Shown one piece after another: positions 1 to 8,917 of a stretch of DNA of 64,000 nucleotides; position 1 is the first letter of the stretch; the number at the start of each line of letters is the position of its first letter. The notes under the pieces were generated by a model. The model did not search any database, was not told the origin of the DNA, and was given only the letters and a program-made list of their open reading frames with translations. The DNA is from Micromonospora coerulea (GTDB lineage Bacteria > Actinomycetota > Actinomycetes > Mycobacteriales > Micromonosporaceae), in assembly GCF_016598485.1 (NCBI RefSeq), contig NZ_JAEMUW010000016.1, positions 62,001 through 126,000 on the forward strand, given 5' to 3'. A program made the translations under genes and the position numbers.

Positions 1-1447
1 CGGCGGCCTGGCGCGGGGCGGGTGAGCGGGGCGGCGTGGCGTCGAGGCGTACCCGACGGAGCGCGGTCGCGAACGCGGCCAGCGCCTTCTCCTCGGCGGC
101 CGGGTCGGGCAGCGCGAGCAGCGCGCCGACCGCCTGGTCGTCGACGGCGCTGGTCAGGGCCGTCAACTTGGCGTCGCGCAGCGCCTGGCCGACGGCCTCG
201 GCGAGGTCGCGCAGCCGGGCCGGACCGGCCTGCGGGCCGGCGTCGCCCGACGGGCCGGCGTCGGGGTCGTCGGCCCGGTACCGGACCACCACGCCGACCA
301 GGTGCCGGCGGTCCAGCGTCACCCCCAGGGCCTTGGCGCGCAGCGCCACCTCGTCCACCGGGCGGGAATGGTCGAGCAGTGCGGTGAGCAGGGTGCGGTG
401 GAGCTGCCGTTCCAGCCCTTCGGCGTCGCGCCGGATCAGCCGGCCGAGCGCGAGGGTGGAGGCGGCGCGTTCGATCAGGATGGTCAGCCGGGTCGGCGGG
501 GTCCCCGGGGACCGGACGTCCGCGGCGAGCGGGCCGGCCTGGTCCGGGCCCGCATCCCCACCGCGGCCATCGGCTCGCCGCGCGCCGACTTCCGGACCGG
601 CCGCCGGTCGGTCCGCCCCAGCCCGATCCGCATCGGCCACCGGCTGGCCCGCGCCGGCCTGAGCCCGACCGCCGGCCGGCGGCGGCGGGACGGGGCCGCG
701 CGTGGACAGCTCGCCGCCGCCCGGCCAGCGCAGCAGCAGCCGGCCCCAGTCCTGACCCCGGGCGCCGACGGTGGTCACCAACCAACCGCTGTCCGCGTCG
801 TACGCGGTCCGGCCGGCCGGCCGGATCCCCCGCGAATGCTGCTCCCAGCCGTCCAGCAGCAGCTCCGCGCTCTCCCCCGCCGGGTCGTACGCGAGCACCT
901 GCCGGGACAGGTTCTCCAGCACCACCGGGCAGCCGGCCAGCTCGGCGGCCTGCCGGACCACCTCCGCCGGGTCGGCGCCCTCCACGGACAGCTCGGTGAA
1001 CCGTTGGTGGATCTCCTCGGCGGCACGCAGCTCGGTGAGCTGCGCATCCACGATCAGCGCGTGCACCGCCTCGGTGATCCGCACGAACGGGGTGGCCCGC
1101 CGCAGCTCGACCAGGGGCAGCCCGCGCCGCTCCGCGGCAGCCACCATCACCCGCGGTACCGCGGTGAGGTAGCGGCGACCCAGCTCGACAACGAGCCCGG
1201 AGACGCCGACGTCGGCCAGGTCGCCGATGAACGCGCGCAGCCCGGCGTCGTCGGCGGGCAGTCCGATGCCGGTGGTGAGCACCAGCTCACCGCCGCCGAG
1301 AAGGGTCGCGATGTCCGGCACCTCGGTGACGTGCACCCAGCGGACCGGCCGGTCCAGGCCCGCGTCCCCGGCGACCAGACGCGGGGCGCCGTGGCGGACC
1401 GGGTCGAGCGCGAGAACCTCACGGACGGTAGGGAACACGGGCGACAC
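1..1447 (-). CDS. PucR-family transcriptional regulator (C-terminus beyond window)
   Basis: The visible protein (about 480 residues) opens with VFPTVREVLALD and a PucR N-terminal domain (about residues 5-125; GGGELVLTTG and VSGLVVELG are typical). A GAF-like middle part follows. The frame is still open at base 1, so the C-terminal PucR-type helix-turn-helix lies outside the window. The family consists of DNA-binding regulators of purine, amino-acid or other catabolic genes, but the target here is not visible. A Pro/Gly/Ala-rich insert (roughly residues 250-300) separates the halves. I took the GTG at 1447, which has GCAGGG just upstream; the GTG at 1438 is an alternative. It is a divergent neighbour of nothing obvious. 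Confidence 0.8.
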   Translation of the reverse strand, partial: MSPVFPTVREVLALDPVRHGAPRLVAGDAGLDRPVRWVHVTEVPDIATLLGGGELVLTTGIGLPADDAGLRAFIGDLADVGVSGLVVELGRRYLTAVPRVMVAAAERRGLPLVELRRATPFVRITEAVHALIVDAQLTELRAAEEIHQRFTELSVEGADPAEVVRQAAELAGCPVVLENLSRQVLAYDPAGESAELLLDGWEQHSRGIRPAGRTAYDADSGWLVTTVGARGQDWGRLLLRWPGGGELSTRGPVPPPPAGGRAQAGAGQPVADADRAGADRPAAGPEVGARRADGRGGDAGPDQAGPLAADVRSPGTPPTRLTILIERAASTLALGRLIRRDAEGLERQLHRTLLTALLDHSRPVDEVALRAKALGVTLDRRHLVGVVVRYRADDPDAGPSGDAGPQAGPARLRDLAEAVGQALRDAKLTALTSAVDDQAVGALLALPDPAAEEKALAAFATALRRVRLDATPPRSPAPRQAA

Positions 1448-1514
1448 GCTACCCTGCGTCACCGCCGATCTCGACAGCCGACCGGCCGCCGCGCCGCCGC
1501 CTGTCGCGGGGCCG

Positions 1515-2324
1515 TTAGAGCGGATCGTCCCGACCCAGCTCCCAGCAGGCCACCGCGGTGGCGGCGGCGACGTTGAGGGAGTCGACGCCGCGCCGCATCG
1601 GGATCACCACGCGGACGTCGCTGGCCGCCATCGCAGCTGGGGTCAGCCCGGCCCCCTCCGCGCCCATCAGCAGCGCCGCCCGGGCCCGCTGGGCCACGTC
1701 CAGCCGCTGGATCGGCACGGCGTCCGGCGCGGGCGTCATCGCGAGCACCGTGAAACCGGCCGCCCGGACCTGCGCCAGCGCGTCCGGCCAGGGGTACAGC
1801 TTCGCGTACGGGATGGCGAAGACCTCGCCCATGCTGACCCGGACGCTGCGCCGGTAGAGCGGATCGGCGCAGGTCGGGGAAAGCAGCACCGCGTCCACGC
1901 CCAGGGCGGCCACGGCCCGGAAGATCGCGCCGAGGTTGGTGTGGTTGTTGACGTCCTCCAGGACGACCACCCGGCGGGCGGCGTCGAGCACCTCGGCGGC
2001 GCTCGGCAGCGGCTTGCGCCGGAACGAGGCCAGCACGCCCCGGTGCACGTGGAAGCCGGTGGCCCGTTGCAGCACGTCCTGGGTGGCGGCGTAGACCGGT
2101 GCCTCCCCGGTGTCCAGATCGGCGAGCTGGTCGACCCGCTTCGCGTCGACCAGGTACGACCGGGCCGGATAGCCGGCCCGCAGCGCGCGCCGCAGCACCA
2201 GCTCCCCCTCGGCGATGAACAGGCCGTGCGGGGGCTCCCAGCGGGTCCGCAGCTCGACGTCCGTCAGCGCGCGGTAGTCGGCGATCCGGTCGTCGTCGGG
2301 GTCGGTGATCTCGTGAACGGGCAC
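1515..2324 (-). CDS. TrmH/SpoU-family RNA 2'-O-methyltransferase
   Basis: A 269-residue protein of the SPOUT superfamily, which methylates ribose 2'-OH of rRNA or tRNA with S-adenosylmethionine. The N-terminal substrate-binding part contains LFIAEGELVLRRAL. The C-terminal knot has all three family motifs: NHTNLGAIFRAVAALGVD, LLMGAEGAGL and IPMRRGVDSLNVAAATAVA. The length is normal. The GTG at 2324 (VPVHEITDPDD) is chosen because the homologous region starts there; the frame stays open further upstream without family similarity. The exact RNA target cannot be told from the sequence. Confidence 0.9.
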   Translation of the reverse strand: MPVHEITDPDDDRIADYRALTDVELRTRWEPPHGLFIAEGELVLRRALRAGYPARSYLVDAKRVDQLADLDTGEAPVYAATQDVLQRATGFHVHRGVLASFRRKPLPSAAEVLDAARRVVVLEDVNNHTNLGAIFRAVAALGVDAVLLSPTCADPLYRRSVRVSMGEVFAIPYAKLYPWPDALAQVRAAGFTVLAMTPAPDAVPIQRLDVAQRARAALLMGAEGAGLTPAAMAASDVRVVIPMRRGVDSLNVAAATAVACWELGRDDPL

Positions 2325-2465
2325 CCGACGATTCTGCCTGCCCGGCCCCGGCGGCCCGGCCACCGGGCGCACGGAGATGGCCTCGCCCGCCCCGCGGTCC
2401 GCCCACTGCCGCTGAGCCGATGCGCTGGTTTGCATGGCCCGCAACGACGCGGGTAGCCGGCAGAC

Positions 2466-2666
2466 ATGAACAGTTCGCTTGCGCACCTGCACGGCGGGCC
2501 GCTTGATGGCACGGACCAGCAACTGGGCAGTCCGGACGAAGTCGTGGAGTTCACCCATGAGACCCCCGACGGCACCTGGTACGTGGAGTACCGCAGGGAC
2601 CGGCGCACCGACGACGGCTGGCATTACCAGGCCACCGGCACGATGGACAAACAGGATGAAGAATGA
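2466..2666 (+). CDS. small conserved hypothetical protein with GGPLDG motif
   Basis: A 66-residue hydrophilic protein beginning MNSSLAHLHGGPLDG. The GGPLDG start, followed by alternating hydrophobic beta-strand-like segments (VVEFTHET, TWYVEYRRD), recurs in many small actinobacterial and phage-like proteins of unknown function. It is transcribed divergently from the methyltransferase gene with a 141-bp gap. An overlapping frame (2479-2673) is less convincing because it is basic and lacks the motif. I do not assign a function. Confidence 0.6.
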   Translation: MNSSLAHLHGGPLDGTDQQLGSPDEVVEFTHETPDGTWYVEYRRDRRTDDGWHYQATGTMDKQDEE

Positions 2667-2726
2667 CGGGTAGCTCACGAGGGGTCACGGCCTTCGGGGT
2701 CCCGTCTGCGGTTCATCCACCTGCCG

Positions 2727-3287
2727 TCAGGCCCGCTCGTAGCGCAGCAGCACCGACCGGCCGTCGAAGCCGCGGGTCTCGACGAGCCGCAGGTCGAGGC
2801 GCTCCTTGCCGGGGAAGACCGGCGTGCCGCCGCCCAGCACCACCGGGTGCACCACCACCTCATACACGTCGATCAGCCCCAGCTCGGTCAGCGCCGCGGC
2901 GGCACCGGCACCGCCGGTGAGCAGCAGCTCGCCGCCGGGCTCCGCCTTCAGCTCGGCCACCTCCGCGGCCAGGTCGCGGCGGCCGACCACCCGGGCGCCG
3001 TACTCGGCGCTCTCCAGCGTGCGAGAGATGACGATCTTCGGGGTACGCCGCCAGACCGGCGCGAAGGCCAGGTCGTGCGGGTGCTGGGACAGCTGCTCCG
3101 CCCGGGGCCAGAAGTAGGACATCAGCCCCCAGACCTTGCGGCCGTAGAGGCAGGCGTCGGCCCGGCCGGTCAGCTCGAAGGAGTACGCCGACAGTTCCGG
3201 CCCCATCGCCGGCCAGTCGAACTCCCCGTTCGGCCCCTCGATGAAACCGTCGACGGACTGGTGCACCCAGTAGACAAGCTTGCGCAT
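2727..3287 (-). CDS. RibD C-terminal/dihydrofolate-reductase-like protein
   Basis: A 186-residue protein of the DHFR-like fold found in RibD C-terminal domains. Visible landmarks are the N-terminal strand RKLVYWVHQSVDGFIEGP, the NADPH-region GGELLLTGGAGAAAAL, and the C-terminal VYEVVVHPVVLGGGTPVF. Such stand-alone proteins are probably NAD(P)H-dependent reductases; most have no known substrate. The ATG at 3287 is preceded by GGAGGG at ideal spacing, which excludes the longer frame reaching 3494. The 151-bp gap to the divergent kinase gene should hold promoters for both. Confidence 0.85.
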   Translation of the reverse strand: MRKLVYWVHQSVDGFIEGPNGEFDWPAMGPELSAYSFELTGRADACLYGRKVWGLMSYFWPRAEQLSQHPHDLAFAPVWRRTPKIVISRTLESAEYGARVVGRRDLAAEVAELKAEPGGELLLTGGAGAAAALTELGLIDVYEVVVHPVVLGGGTPVFPGKERLDLRLVETRGFDGRSVLLRYERA

Positions 3288-3438
3288 GGCGTTGCCCTCC
3301 TGCTCCGGTCGCGCCCCGGCGGGCGCGCTCACCGGTGGGTCGGAGCCGGCCGACCCGGATCCGACAGCCCGCGCGAATTTCTTGCCGACGAATCCGAGGG
3401 CGGCCGGGCTTTGCGCGGTCCGGATACCGTCCTGACTC

Positions 3439-4041
3439 GTGGCCCGTCCCGTGATGATCGCCCTGGTCGGTGTCGACGGCTCCGGCAAGAGCACCCAGGC
3501 CCGGGCGCTGGCCGACCGGTTGACCGCCCGCGGGATGCCGGCCAGCTACTTCGAGAACGCGGGTGGCCGGCCGCTGTGGAACCAGCTCGCGCGGGCGCTC
3601 GGCCGGCCCGACGGGGTGGGGCTGTTCGGCCGTACCCTCTACCCGGTCCTGGAGGCGACGGTCCGCGCGCTCGCGATGACCCGCACGCTGCTGGCGTCCC
3701 GGCTGACCGGGCGGACGGCGGTGCTGGACCGCTGGGCGTACTGCCAGTACGTCGTCATGGCCGCCCGGGGCGACCGGGGGCGGCGGTGGGTCCGGGCCGC
3801 GTACGCGCTCTTCCCGCCGCCGACCGTGGTGTGCTTCCTCGCCACCTCGCCCACCGTGGCGCAGCGCCGGGTGCTGGCCCGGGGCATCGACACCGAGGAG
3901 CTGGCGCACCTGCGCGCGCTCGACGCCGGCTACCGGGCGCTGCCCGAGTTCGCGACGTTCGTGGTGGTCGACGGCGACGGCGACCCGGACGAGGTGGCGG
4001 CGGCGCTGGACCGGGTGGTGTCGCCGCTGGTCCGGCGCTGA
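3439..4041 (+). CDS. thymidylate-kinase-like P-loop nucleotide kinase
   Basis: A 200-residue protein with an N-terminal Walker A (GVDGSGKST) followed by TQARALADRL, as in dTMP kinases. LDRWAYCQY corresponds to the DRY-type substrate motif, and VVCFLATSPTVAQRRVLARG to the LID region. dTMP kinases phosphorylate dTMP to dTDP, but this shortened, divergent version (no typical EPGGT motif; NAGGR instead) could act on another substrate. The start is the GTG at 3439 (MARPVMIALVG). It is followed after 29 bp by an acetyltransferase gene, so the two may be cotranscribed. Confidence 0.8.
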   Translation: MARPVMIALVGVDGSGKSTQARALADRLTARGMPASYFENAGGRPLWNQLARALGRPDGVGLFGRTLYPVLEATVRALAMTRTLLASRLTGRTAVLDRWAYCQYVVMAARGDRGRRWVRAAYALFPPPTVVCFLATSPTVAQRRVLARGIDTEELAHLRALDAGYRALPEFATFVVVDGDGDPDEVAAALDRVVSPLVRR

Positions 4042-4070
4042 CCACCCGCGCGCCGACTAGATTTCCGATC

Positions 4071-4484
4071 ATGGACTACCGCCTGGTGGACCGGCTGCCC
4101 ACCGTCGAGGAGTTCGTCGCCGTCACGTCGGCCGTCGGCTGGGCCGACGCGTACGACCCGGCAGCCATCCCGGCCTCGCTGGCCGCCTCCCTGCACGCCG
4201 TCGTCGCGGTCGAGGGCGACCGGGTGATCGGGCTCGGCCGGCTGGTCGGCGACGGGGCGATCTACTACTACCTCCAGGACCTCGCGGTGCTGCCCGAGCG
4301 GCAGCGGCGCGGGGTCGGCGCGGCGATCCTGGCCCGGCTGGAGGAGTGGATCGCCGGGCGGGCCTCGCCCCGGACGTTCGTCGGGCTCTTCGCCGCCGGG
4401 ACGTCGGTCAGCCTCTACCGCCGCTTCGGTTACGCCGTGCACGAGGGCATGACCGGGATGTCCCGCGTCGGCCCGTACCGCTGA
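4071..4484 (+). CDS. GNAT-family N-acetyltransferase
   Basis: A 137-residue acetyltransferase of the GNAT superfamily. The acetyl-CoA binding motif A is clear (LQDLAVLPERQRRGVGAAIL), preceded by the beta-strands around VVAVEGDRVIGLGRLV and followed by SVSLYRRFGYAV, the usual motif B. The length and start (ATG at 4071) are standard. The acceptor substrate is unknown. The gene ends just before a strong hairpin that separates it from the convergent penicillin-binding protein gene. Confidence 0.88.
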   Translation: MDYRLVDRLPTVEEFVAVTSAVGWADAYDPAAIPASLAASLHAVVAVEGDRVIGLGRLVGDGAIYYYLQDLAVLPERQRRGVGAAILARLEEWIAGRASPRTFVGLFAAGTSVSLYRRFGYAVHEGMTGMSRVGPYR

Positions 4485-4509
4485 AGCGACGCCCGCCGGC
4501 CGGGAGAGC

Positions 4510-4547
4510 GATCTCGGGCGGTTGCCGTTCGGCAACCGCCCGAGATC
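4510..4547. terminator. bidirectional hairpin terminator
   Basis: A perfect 17-bp inverted repeat (4510-4526 and 4531-4547) with a GTTC loop lies between the stop codons of the convergent acetyltransferase and penicillin-binding protein genes. There is no long T run, as is usual in actinobacteria. Confidence 0.85.
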
Positions 4548-4559
4548 TGAAGCGGTCCG

Positions 4560-6761
4560 TCAGCCGCGGCGGTGCTGCAGCCAGCGCAGCAGGTCCGAGG
4601 GGAGGCCCCGGTCCCGCTGCCGGGGCTGGTCGCGCTCCGGGGTCGGCTGCGGCTTCGGGCGCTGCGGGTCGCCGGCCAGCTCCCGGCTCGGCGCGGTGAA
4701 GTCCTGCACCGGCTGACCGCTGACCGCGGTCCTGATCACCCGGGCCACCGCGTCGATCACCTTGGCCTGCACCGGCGCACCGACCAGGTCGGTCGAGTCG
4801 TCCGGGTTGGCCGCGATGCCGGCGACGGCGACCTGCGGGGTGAAGCCGACGAAGGTCTCGGTGGCGTTCCGCTCGGAGCTGCCGGTCTTGCCGGCGACCG
4901 GCCGGCCCACGATCCGGTCGACCGAGGTCGCCGTGCCACCGTTGCACTGCCCGTACGCCGACTGCTGGCCGACCGGGCAGCGGGCCGCGTCGGTGGCGGC
5001 CCGGGCCACGTCGGTGTCCAGCACCTTCTTGCAGGACGGCTGGCCGACGGCCACCTTCTCGCCGTTGGCGGCGGTCACCGAGACCACCGGCACCGGAGTG
5101 CAGTACGTCCCCTCGGCGGCCACGGTGGCGTACGCGTTGGCCAGGTCGAGCGGGGTGGTGGCGGCCACGCCGAGGGTGAACGCGCCCCAGTTCTCCGCGT
5201 TGTCCTTGGCGAAGTCCGCGTCGGAGTCCGCGCGGAAGGTGATGCCGAGGCGCTGCGCCATCTCGACCGCCTTCGCCGGCCCGACCTGCTCGGCCAGCCA
5301 GACGAAGTACGTGTTGACGGAGCGACCGAAGCCGTCCCACATCATCCGGTACCCGTCCATCCACTCCGGGTTGGCGTTGGCCGGGCACCACTTGCCGTCG
5401 CAGGCGCCCTCGCCGTCGGCGGCGTACCGGGTGGGCAGCTTGGCCGGCGCGTCGAAGCCGGTCGAGAGGGGCTTACCGGCCTCCAGCGCGGCGAGCATGG
5501 TGAACAGCTTGAAGGTGGAGCCGGCCTGGTAGCCGTCGACGCTGTCGCCGCCGGAGATCAGCGGGTTGACGGTGTTGGGGTGGTTGGCCTGCCCGGCCGG
5601 GTTCTCGTCCAGGCTGTAGTGCCGGTTGACCGCCATCGCGAGCACCCGGCCGGTACCCGGCTCGACCGCGGCGATCGGCAGCGCGCGCTTGTTGTCGTAC
5701 CCGTAGACGGCGGTGGCCTGCTGCTGCGCGGTCTGCTGGATCTTCGGGTCCAGCGTGGTGACCACGGTGTAGCCGCCGCGGCGCAGGGCCTGCTCGCGCT
5801 CCTTGACCGTGCTGCCGAAGGCCGGCTGGGTCAGCCACCACTGCCGGAGATAGTCACAGAAGTAGCCCCAGTCGTCGTGCCCCTGGGCGACCGAGGTGCA
5901 GCCGTTCGGCTGGGCGGTCGGGTGGAGGGTGAGCTTCTCCGCCTTGACCGCGGCGGCCTGGGCGGGGGTGATCGCCCCGGTTTCGGCCATCGCGTCGAGC
6001 ACGTACGCCCGGCGCTCCAGCGACCCGGCCCGGTCCCCGTCGATCGGGCTGTACTCGTCCGGCGACTTGACCAGCCCGGCGAGCAGGGCCGCCTCGCCCA
6101 TGGTCAGGTCAGCGGGCGCCTTGCCGAAGTAACGCTGGCTGGCCGCCGCCACGCCGTACGCCCCGGAGCCGAAATAGGCGATGTTCAGGTACCGGTTGAG
6201 GATCTCGTCCTTGCTGAGGCTCTTCTCCAGCGCGGACGCGTACCGGATCTCCTGGATCTTGCGGCCGACGGTCTGGTCGGTGGCGGCCTGCCGCTCCTCG
6301 GCGGTGCGGGTGGGATCGGTCTTGAGCACGTTGCGGACGTACTGCATGGTGAGCGTCGAGCCGCCCTGCTCGGTGCCGCCGCCGCGCAGGTTCGCCACCA
6401 GCGCCCGGGCGATGCCGCGCAGGTCGGCGCCGCCGTGGGAGTAGAAACGCCGGTCCTCGGCCGCGACGATCGCCTGCCGCATCACCGGGGCGATCTCGGC
6501 CAGCGGCACGTCGCTGCGGTTGACGTCGTAGAACGTGGTGATCAGCGTCTCGCCGTCGTTGGCGTAGAGGTAGGAACGCTGCGGCTGCGTGGGGGTGCGC
6601 AGCGCGTCGGGCAGCTCCGCGTACGCCCCGAGCGCCGCCTTCGCGACCTGCCCGCCGATCAGGTTGCCGGGCAGGGCTGCGACCGCGAGCACGAGCCCGG
6701 CGAGGACGCCGGCGAGGAGCACGGTGAAGAGCCGCGACAGCGGCGACCGGGGTGACGGCAT
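4560..6761 (-). CDS. class A penicillin-binding protein (glycosyltransferase + transpeptidase)
   Basis: A 733-residue bifunctional peptidoglycan synthase. One N-terminal membrane anchor (about residues 11-30) is followed by the GT51 glycosyltransferase domain, with catalytic Glu in AAEDRRFYSHGG (about 101-110) and GGSTLTMQ. The C-terminal transpeptidase domain has the three active-site boxes: GSTFK (SxxK serine), SVN (in GRSVNTYFVW) and KTGSS. The Cys-containing segments (GACDGKWCPA, CTPVP, CPVGQQSAYGQC) are unusual and could form disulfides outside the cell. A Pro/Arg-rich tail ends the protein. The ATG at 6761 has GGGGGG directly upstream. The enzyme polymerises and cross-links glycan strands on the outer membrane face. 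Confidence 0.93.
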   Translation of the reverse strand: MPSPRSPLSRLFTVLLAGVLAGLVLAVAALPGNLIGGQVAKAALGAYAELPDALRTPTQPQRSYLYANDGETLITTFYDVNRSDVPLAEIAPVMRQAIVAAEDRRFYSHGGADLRGIARALVANLRGGGTEQGGSTLTMQYVRNVLKTDPTRTAEERQAATDQTVGRKIQEIRYASALEKSLSKDEILNRYLNIAYFGSGAYGVAAASQRYFGKAPADLTMGEAALLAGLVKSPDEYSPIDGDRAGSLERRAYVLDAMAETGAITPAQAAAVKAEKLTLHPTAQPNGCTSVAQGHDDWGYFCDYLRQWWLTQPAFGSTVKEREQALRRGGYTVVTTLDPKIQQTAQQQATAVYGYDNKRALPIAAVEPGTGRVLAMAVNRHYSLDENPAGQANHPNTVNPLISGGDSVDGYQAGSTFKLFTMLAALEAGKPLSTGFDAPAKLPTRYAADGEGACDGKWCPANANPEWMDGYRMMWDGFGRSVNTYFVWLAEQVGPAKAVEMAQRLGITFRADSDADFAKDNAENWGAFTLGVAATTPLDLANAYATVAAEGTYCTPVPVVSVTAANGEKVAVGQPSCKKVLDTDVARAATDAARCPVGQQSAYGQCNGGTATSVDRIVGRPVAGKTGSSERNATETFVGFTPQVAVAGIAANPDDSTDLVGAPVQAKVIDAVARVIRTAVSGQPVQDFTAPSRELAGDPQRPKPQPTPERDQPRQRDRGLPSDLLRWLQHRRG

Positions 6762-6854
6762 GCCCCCCAGGATTACCGCGAAAGCCGCCAACCGGCCACC
6801 CCGCCAGGCAACTGTCAGTTACCTCACGGTGATCTCCCAGCTACGGCCGGGTCA

Positions 6855-7655
6855 TCAGGTGGGCAGCGGGCCGTTCGGGGAGGAACCGGGCAGGGCGGGG
6901 CTGGCGACGCTGGCGGCGGCGGCATCGCGGGCGATGGTCGCGGGCACCAGCCGGCCCGAGCGATAGCCGATGCCGATCCCGGCGACCAGCACGAAGAGCG
7001 CGCCGAAGGTCTGCAGCGAGCCGATCAGCGCGCCGCCGAGGCCGAGCAGCGGCGCGGCGATCATCAGCATGGTCCCGTCGCCGTAGCTGAACATCCCGGA
7101 ACGGGCGACCGACCATCCGGTGAGGAACCAGCCCAGGCTGTAGCAGGTGGCCCCGACCACGACCAGGTTCCGCGCGGTGGTGCCGAAGACCGGCGTCTGC
7201 TCGGCCAGCCCGGCGAACGGCAGCATCAGCACGGTGCCGGCGATGCTGACCAGCAGGCCGGCCGCCGCGACCCGGCGGCACCGGGTGGCGGCGAGCAGGC
7301 CGGTCAGCGCAAGCAGGGCGAGCAGGCCGAGCCAGACCGCGGCCACCCAGCCCACCAGGTAGAGAGCCCGGCCGTCGGCCGGGTAGGGGCCGTTGCCCAC
7401 GCCGCCGTCGCTGGCCATCGCCACGGCGCCGTAGAGGATCGCGTACGCGGGCAGCAGCCAGACCGCCGCGCGGGCGAACCGCCGTACCGACCAGGCCCAG
7501 CTCGCGTTGGTGGCCGGGGCGGCCGGCCCGGGGTCGGCGACGAATGGCAGCACCCCGAACCCGCCCCCGGTACGCCGGGTGCCCAGCGGGCCGGCGGGAT
7601 CGTGCGCGCCGGGCACCGGCTCCCGGGACCACAAGCTGTTCGCCGGATCCTTCAT
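6855..7655 (-). CDS. six-helix integral membrane protein, unknown function
   Basis: A 266-residue protein. After about 55 polar residues there are six predicted transmembrane segments, for example AVWLLPAYAILYGAVAMA, LLALLALTGLLAA, AGLLVSIAGTVLMLPFAG and TFGALFVLVAGIGIGY, and a short polar tail. I recognise no enzymatic motif. The ATG at 7655 is preceded by GAGGTG. It lies upstream of, and on the same strand as, the penicillin-binding protein gene (93-bp gap), so cotranscription is possible. Confidence 0.75.
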   Translation of the reverse strand: MKDPANSLWSREPVPGAHDPAGPLGTRRTGGGFGVLPFVADPGPAAPATNASWAWSVRRFARAAVWLLPAYAILYGAVAMASDGGVGNGPYPADGRALYLVGWVAAVWLGLLALLALTGLLAATRCRRVAAAGLLVSIAGTVLMLPFAGLAEQTPVFGTTARNLVVVGATCYSLGWFLTGWSVARSGMFSYGDGTMLMIAAPLLGLGGALIGSLQTFGALFVLVAGIGIGYRSGRLVPATIARDAAAASVASPALPGSSPNGPLPT

Positions 7656-7696
7656 GCGTCACCTCGCTGCGCCTGCGGGCGGCGCGGGACGCGGAC

Positions 7697-7757
7697 GGCG
7701 CCCCGGCTCCTGCTCACCACCCGTCCTCAGACCGATGGTGGCAGGCGCCGGGGCGCC
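7697..7757 (-). terminator. long imperfect hairpin, probable terminator of the SPFH gene
   Basis: A 10-bp perfect GC stem (7697-7706 with 7748-7757), extended inward by imperfect pairing, lies between the SPFH stop and the next gene on the same strand. No U-tract is visible. Confidence 0.4.
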
Positions 7758-7805
7758 GTATGAGTGTTTCTCGCATTTGCCGCCCGGGCCCGGGCGGCCG
7801 CCGGA

Positions 7806-8912
7806 TCAGCCCCGCTCGCGCTGGTCCGCGGGGTCGTTGAGCAGGCTCTCCGGGGAGACCGGCTCCGGCGCGGGCAGCCCCTGCGGCTTCGCACCGCCGG
7901 TGGCCTGCGCCTCGGCGACGCGTACCTCGTCGTGGATCTGCTGGGCCGCCGCGGCGGCGGCCTGCGCCGCCTCCGCGGCCTCGCGCTCGACCTGGCTCGC
8001 GTGGTGGGCCGCCTCCGGCGCCGGGAGGTCACCCACCATCTGGCTCAGACCGCCCAGCGCGCCGCCCATCCCCTCGAGAGCCTTGGTCAGCTCCGCCGGG
8101 ATGATCCAGACCTTGTTGGCGGTGCCGTTGGCGATCTGCGGCAGGGCCTGGAGGTACTGGTAGGCGAGCACCTTCTGGCTCGGGTTGGCCTGGTGGATCG
8201 CGTCGAACACCGTCCGGATCGCCTTCGCCTGGCCCTCCGCCTGGAGGATCCGGGCCTGCCGGTCACCGTCGGCGCGGAGCACCGCGGACTGCTTGTCACC
8301 CTCGGCGGTGAGGATCTGCGACTGCTTGTGACCCTCGGCCGTGAGGATCGCCGCCCGGCGGTCCCGCTCGGCGCGCATCTGCTTCTCCATCGAGTCGCGG
8401 ATGCTCGCCGGCGGCTCGATCGCCTTGATCTCCACCCGGGTGACCTTGATGCCCCACCGGCCGGTGGTCTCGTCCAGCACCCCGGACAGGTGCCGGTTGA
8501 TCTCGTCCCGGCTGGTCAGCGCGCGCTCCAGGTCGAGCGAACCGATCACGTTACGCAACGTGGTGACGGTCAGCTGCTCGATCGCCTGGAGGAAGCTCGA
8601 GATCTCGTAGGTGGCGCGGACCGCGTCGACCACCTTGAAGTAGAGCACCGTGTCGATCGAGACCACGAGGTTGTCGGACGTGATCACCGGCTGCGGCGGG
8701 AAGCTGACCACCTGCTCCCGCATGTCGACCTTGGTGCGGACCGCGTCGATGAAGGGGACCAGCAGATTGAGGCCCGGGTTGAGGGTGCGCTTGTACTTGC
8801 CGAGCCGTTCGACCACGTCCTGGCGCTGCTGCGGCACGATCCGCACCGCCTTGATTAGCGTCACCACGACGATCAACGCCACGGCGACCAACAGCACCAA
8901 TCCAACGTCCAT
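7806..8912 (-). CDS. SPFH/band-7 membrane scaffold protein (stomatin/prohibitin type)
   Basis: A 368-residue protein with one N-terminal membrane helix (VGLVLLVAVALIVVVTLI) followed by the SPFH domain (RIVPQQRQDVVERLGKY, LVPFIDAV, SFPPQPVITSDN, AIEPPASIRDSMEKQMRAER). Next comes a long coiled coil with the repeated EGxKQSxILxAEG pattern, and an Ala/Glu-rich tail. Such proteins oligomerise into membrane microdomain scaffolds. It is directly downstream of an NfeD partner, the classic SPFH-NfeD pair. Two starts compete: ATG 8912, with AGAAGG 8 bases upstream (chosen), and GTG 8921, which would give a 4-base GTGA overlap with the nfeD stop. Confidence 0.9.
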   Translation of the reverse strand: MDVGLVLLVAVALIVVVTLIKAVRIVPQQRQDVVERLGKYKRTLNPGLNLLVPFIDAVRTKVDMREQVVSFPPQPVITSDNLVVSIDTVLYFKVVDAVRATYEISSFLQAIEQLTVTTLRNVIGSLDLERALTSRDEINRHLSGVLDETTGRWGIKVTRVEIKAIEPPASIRDSMEKQMRAERDRRAAILTAEGHKQSQILTAEGDKQSAVLRADGDRQARILQAEGQAKAIRTVFDAIHQANPSQKVLAYQYLQALPQIANGTANKVWIIPAELTKALEGMGGALGGLSQMVGDLPAPEAAHHASQVEREAAEAAQAAAAAAQQIHDEVRVAEAQATGGAKPQGLPAPEPVSPESLLNDPADQRERG

Positions 8913-8917
8913 ACCGT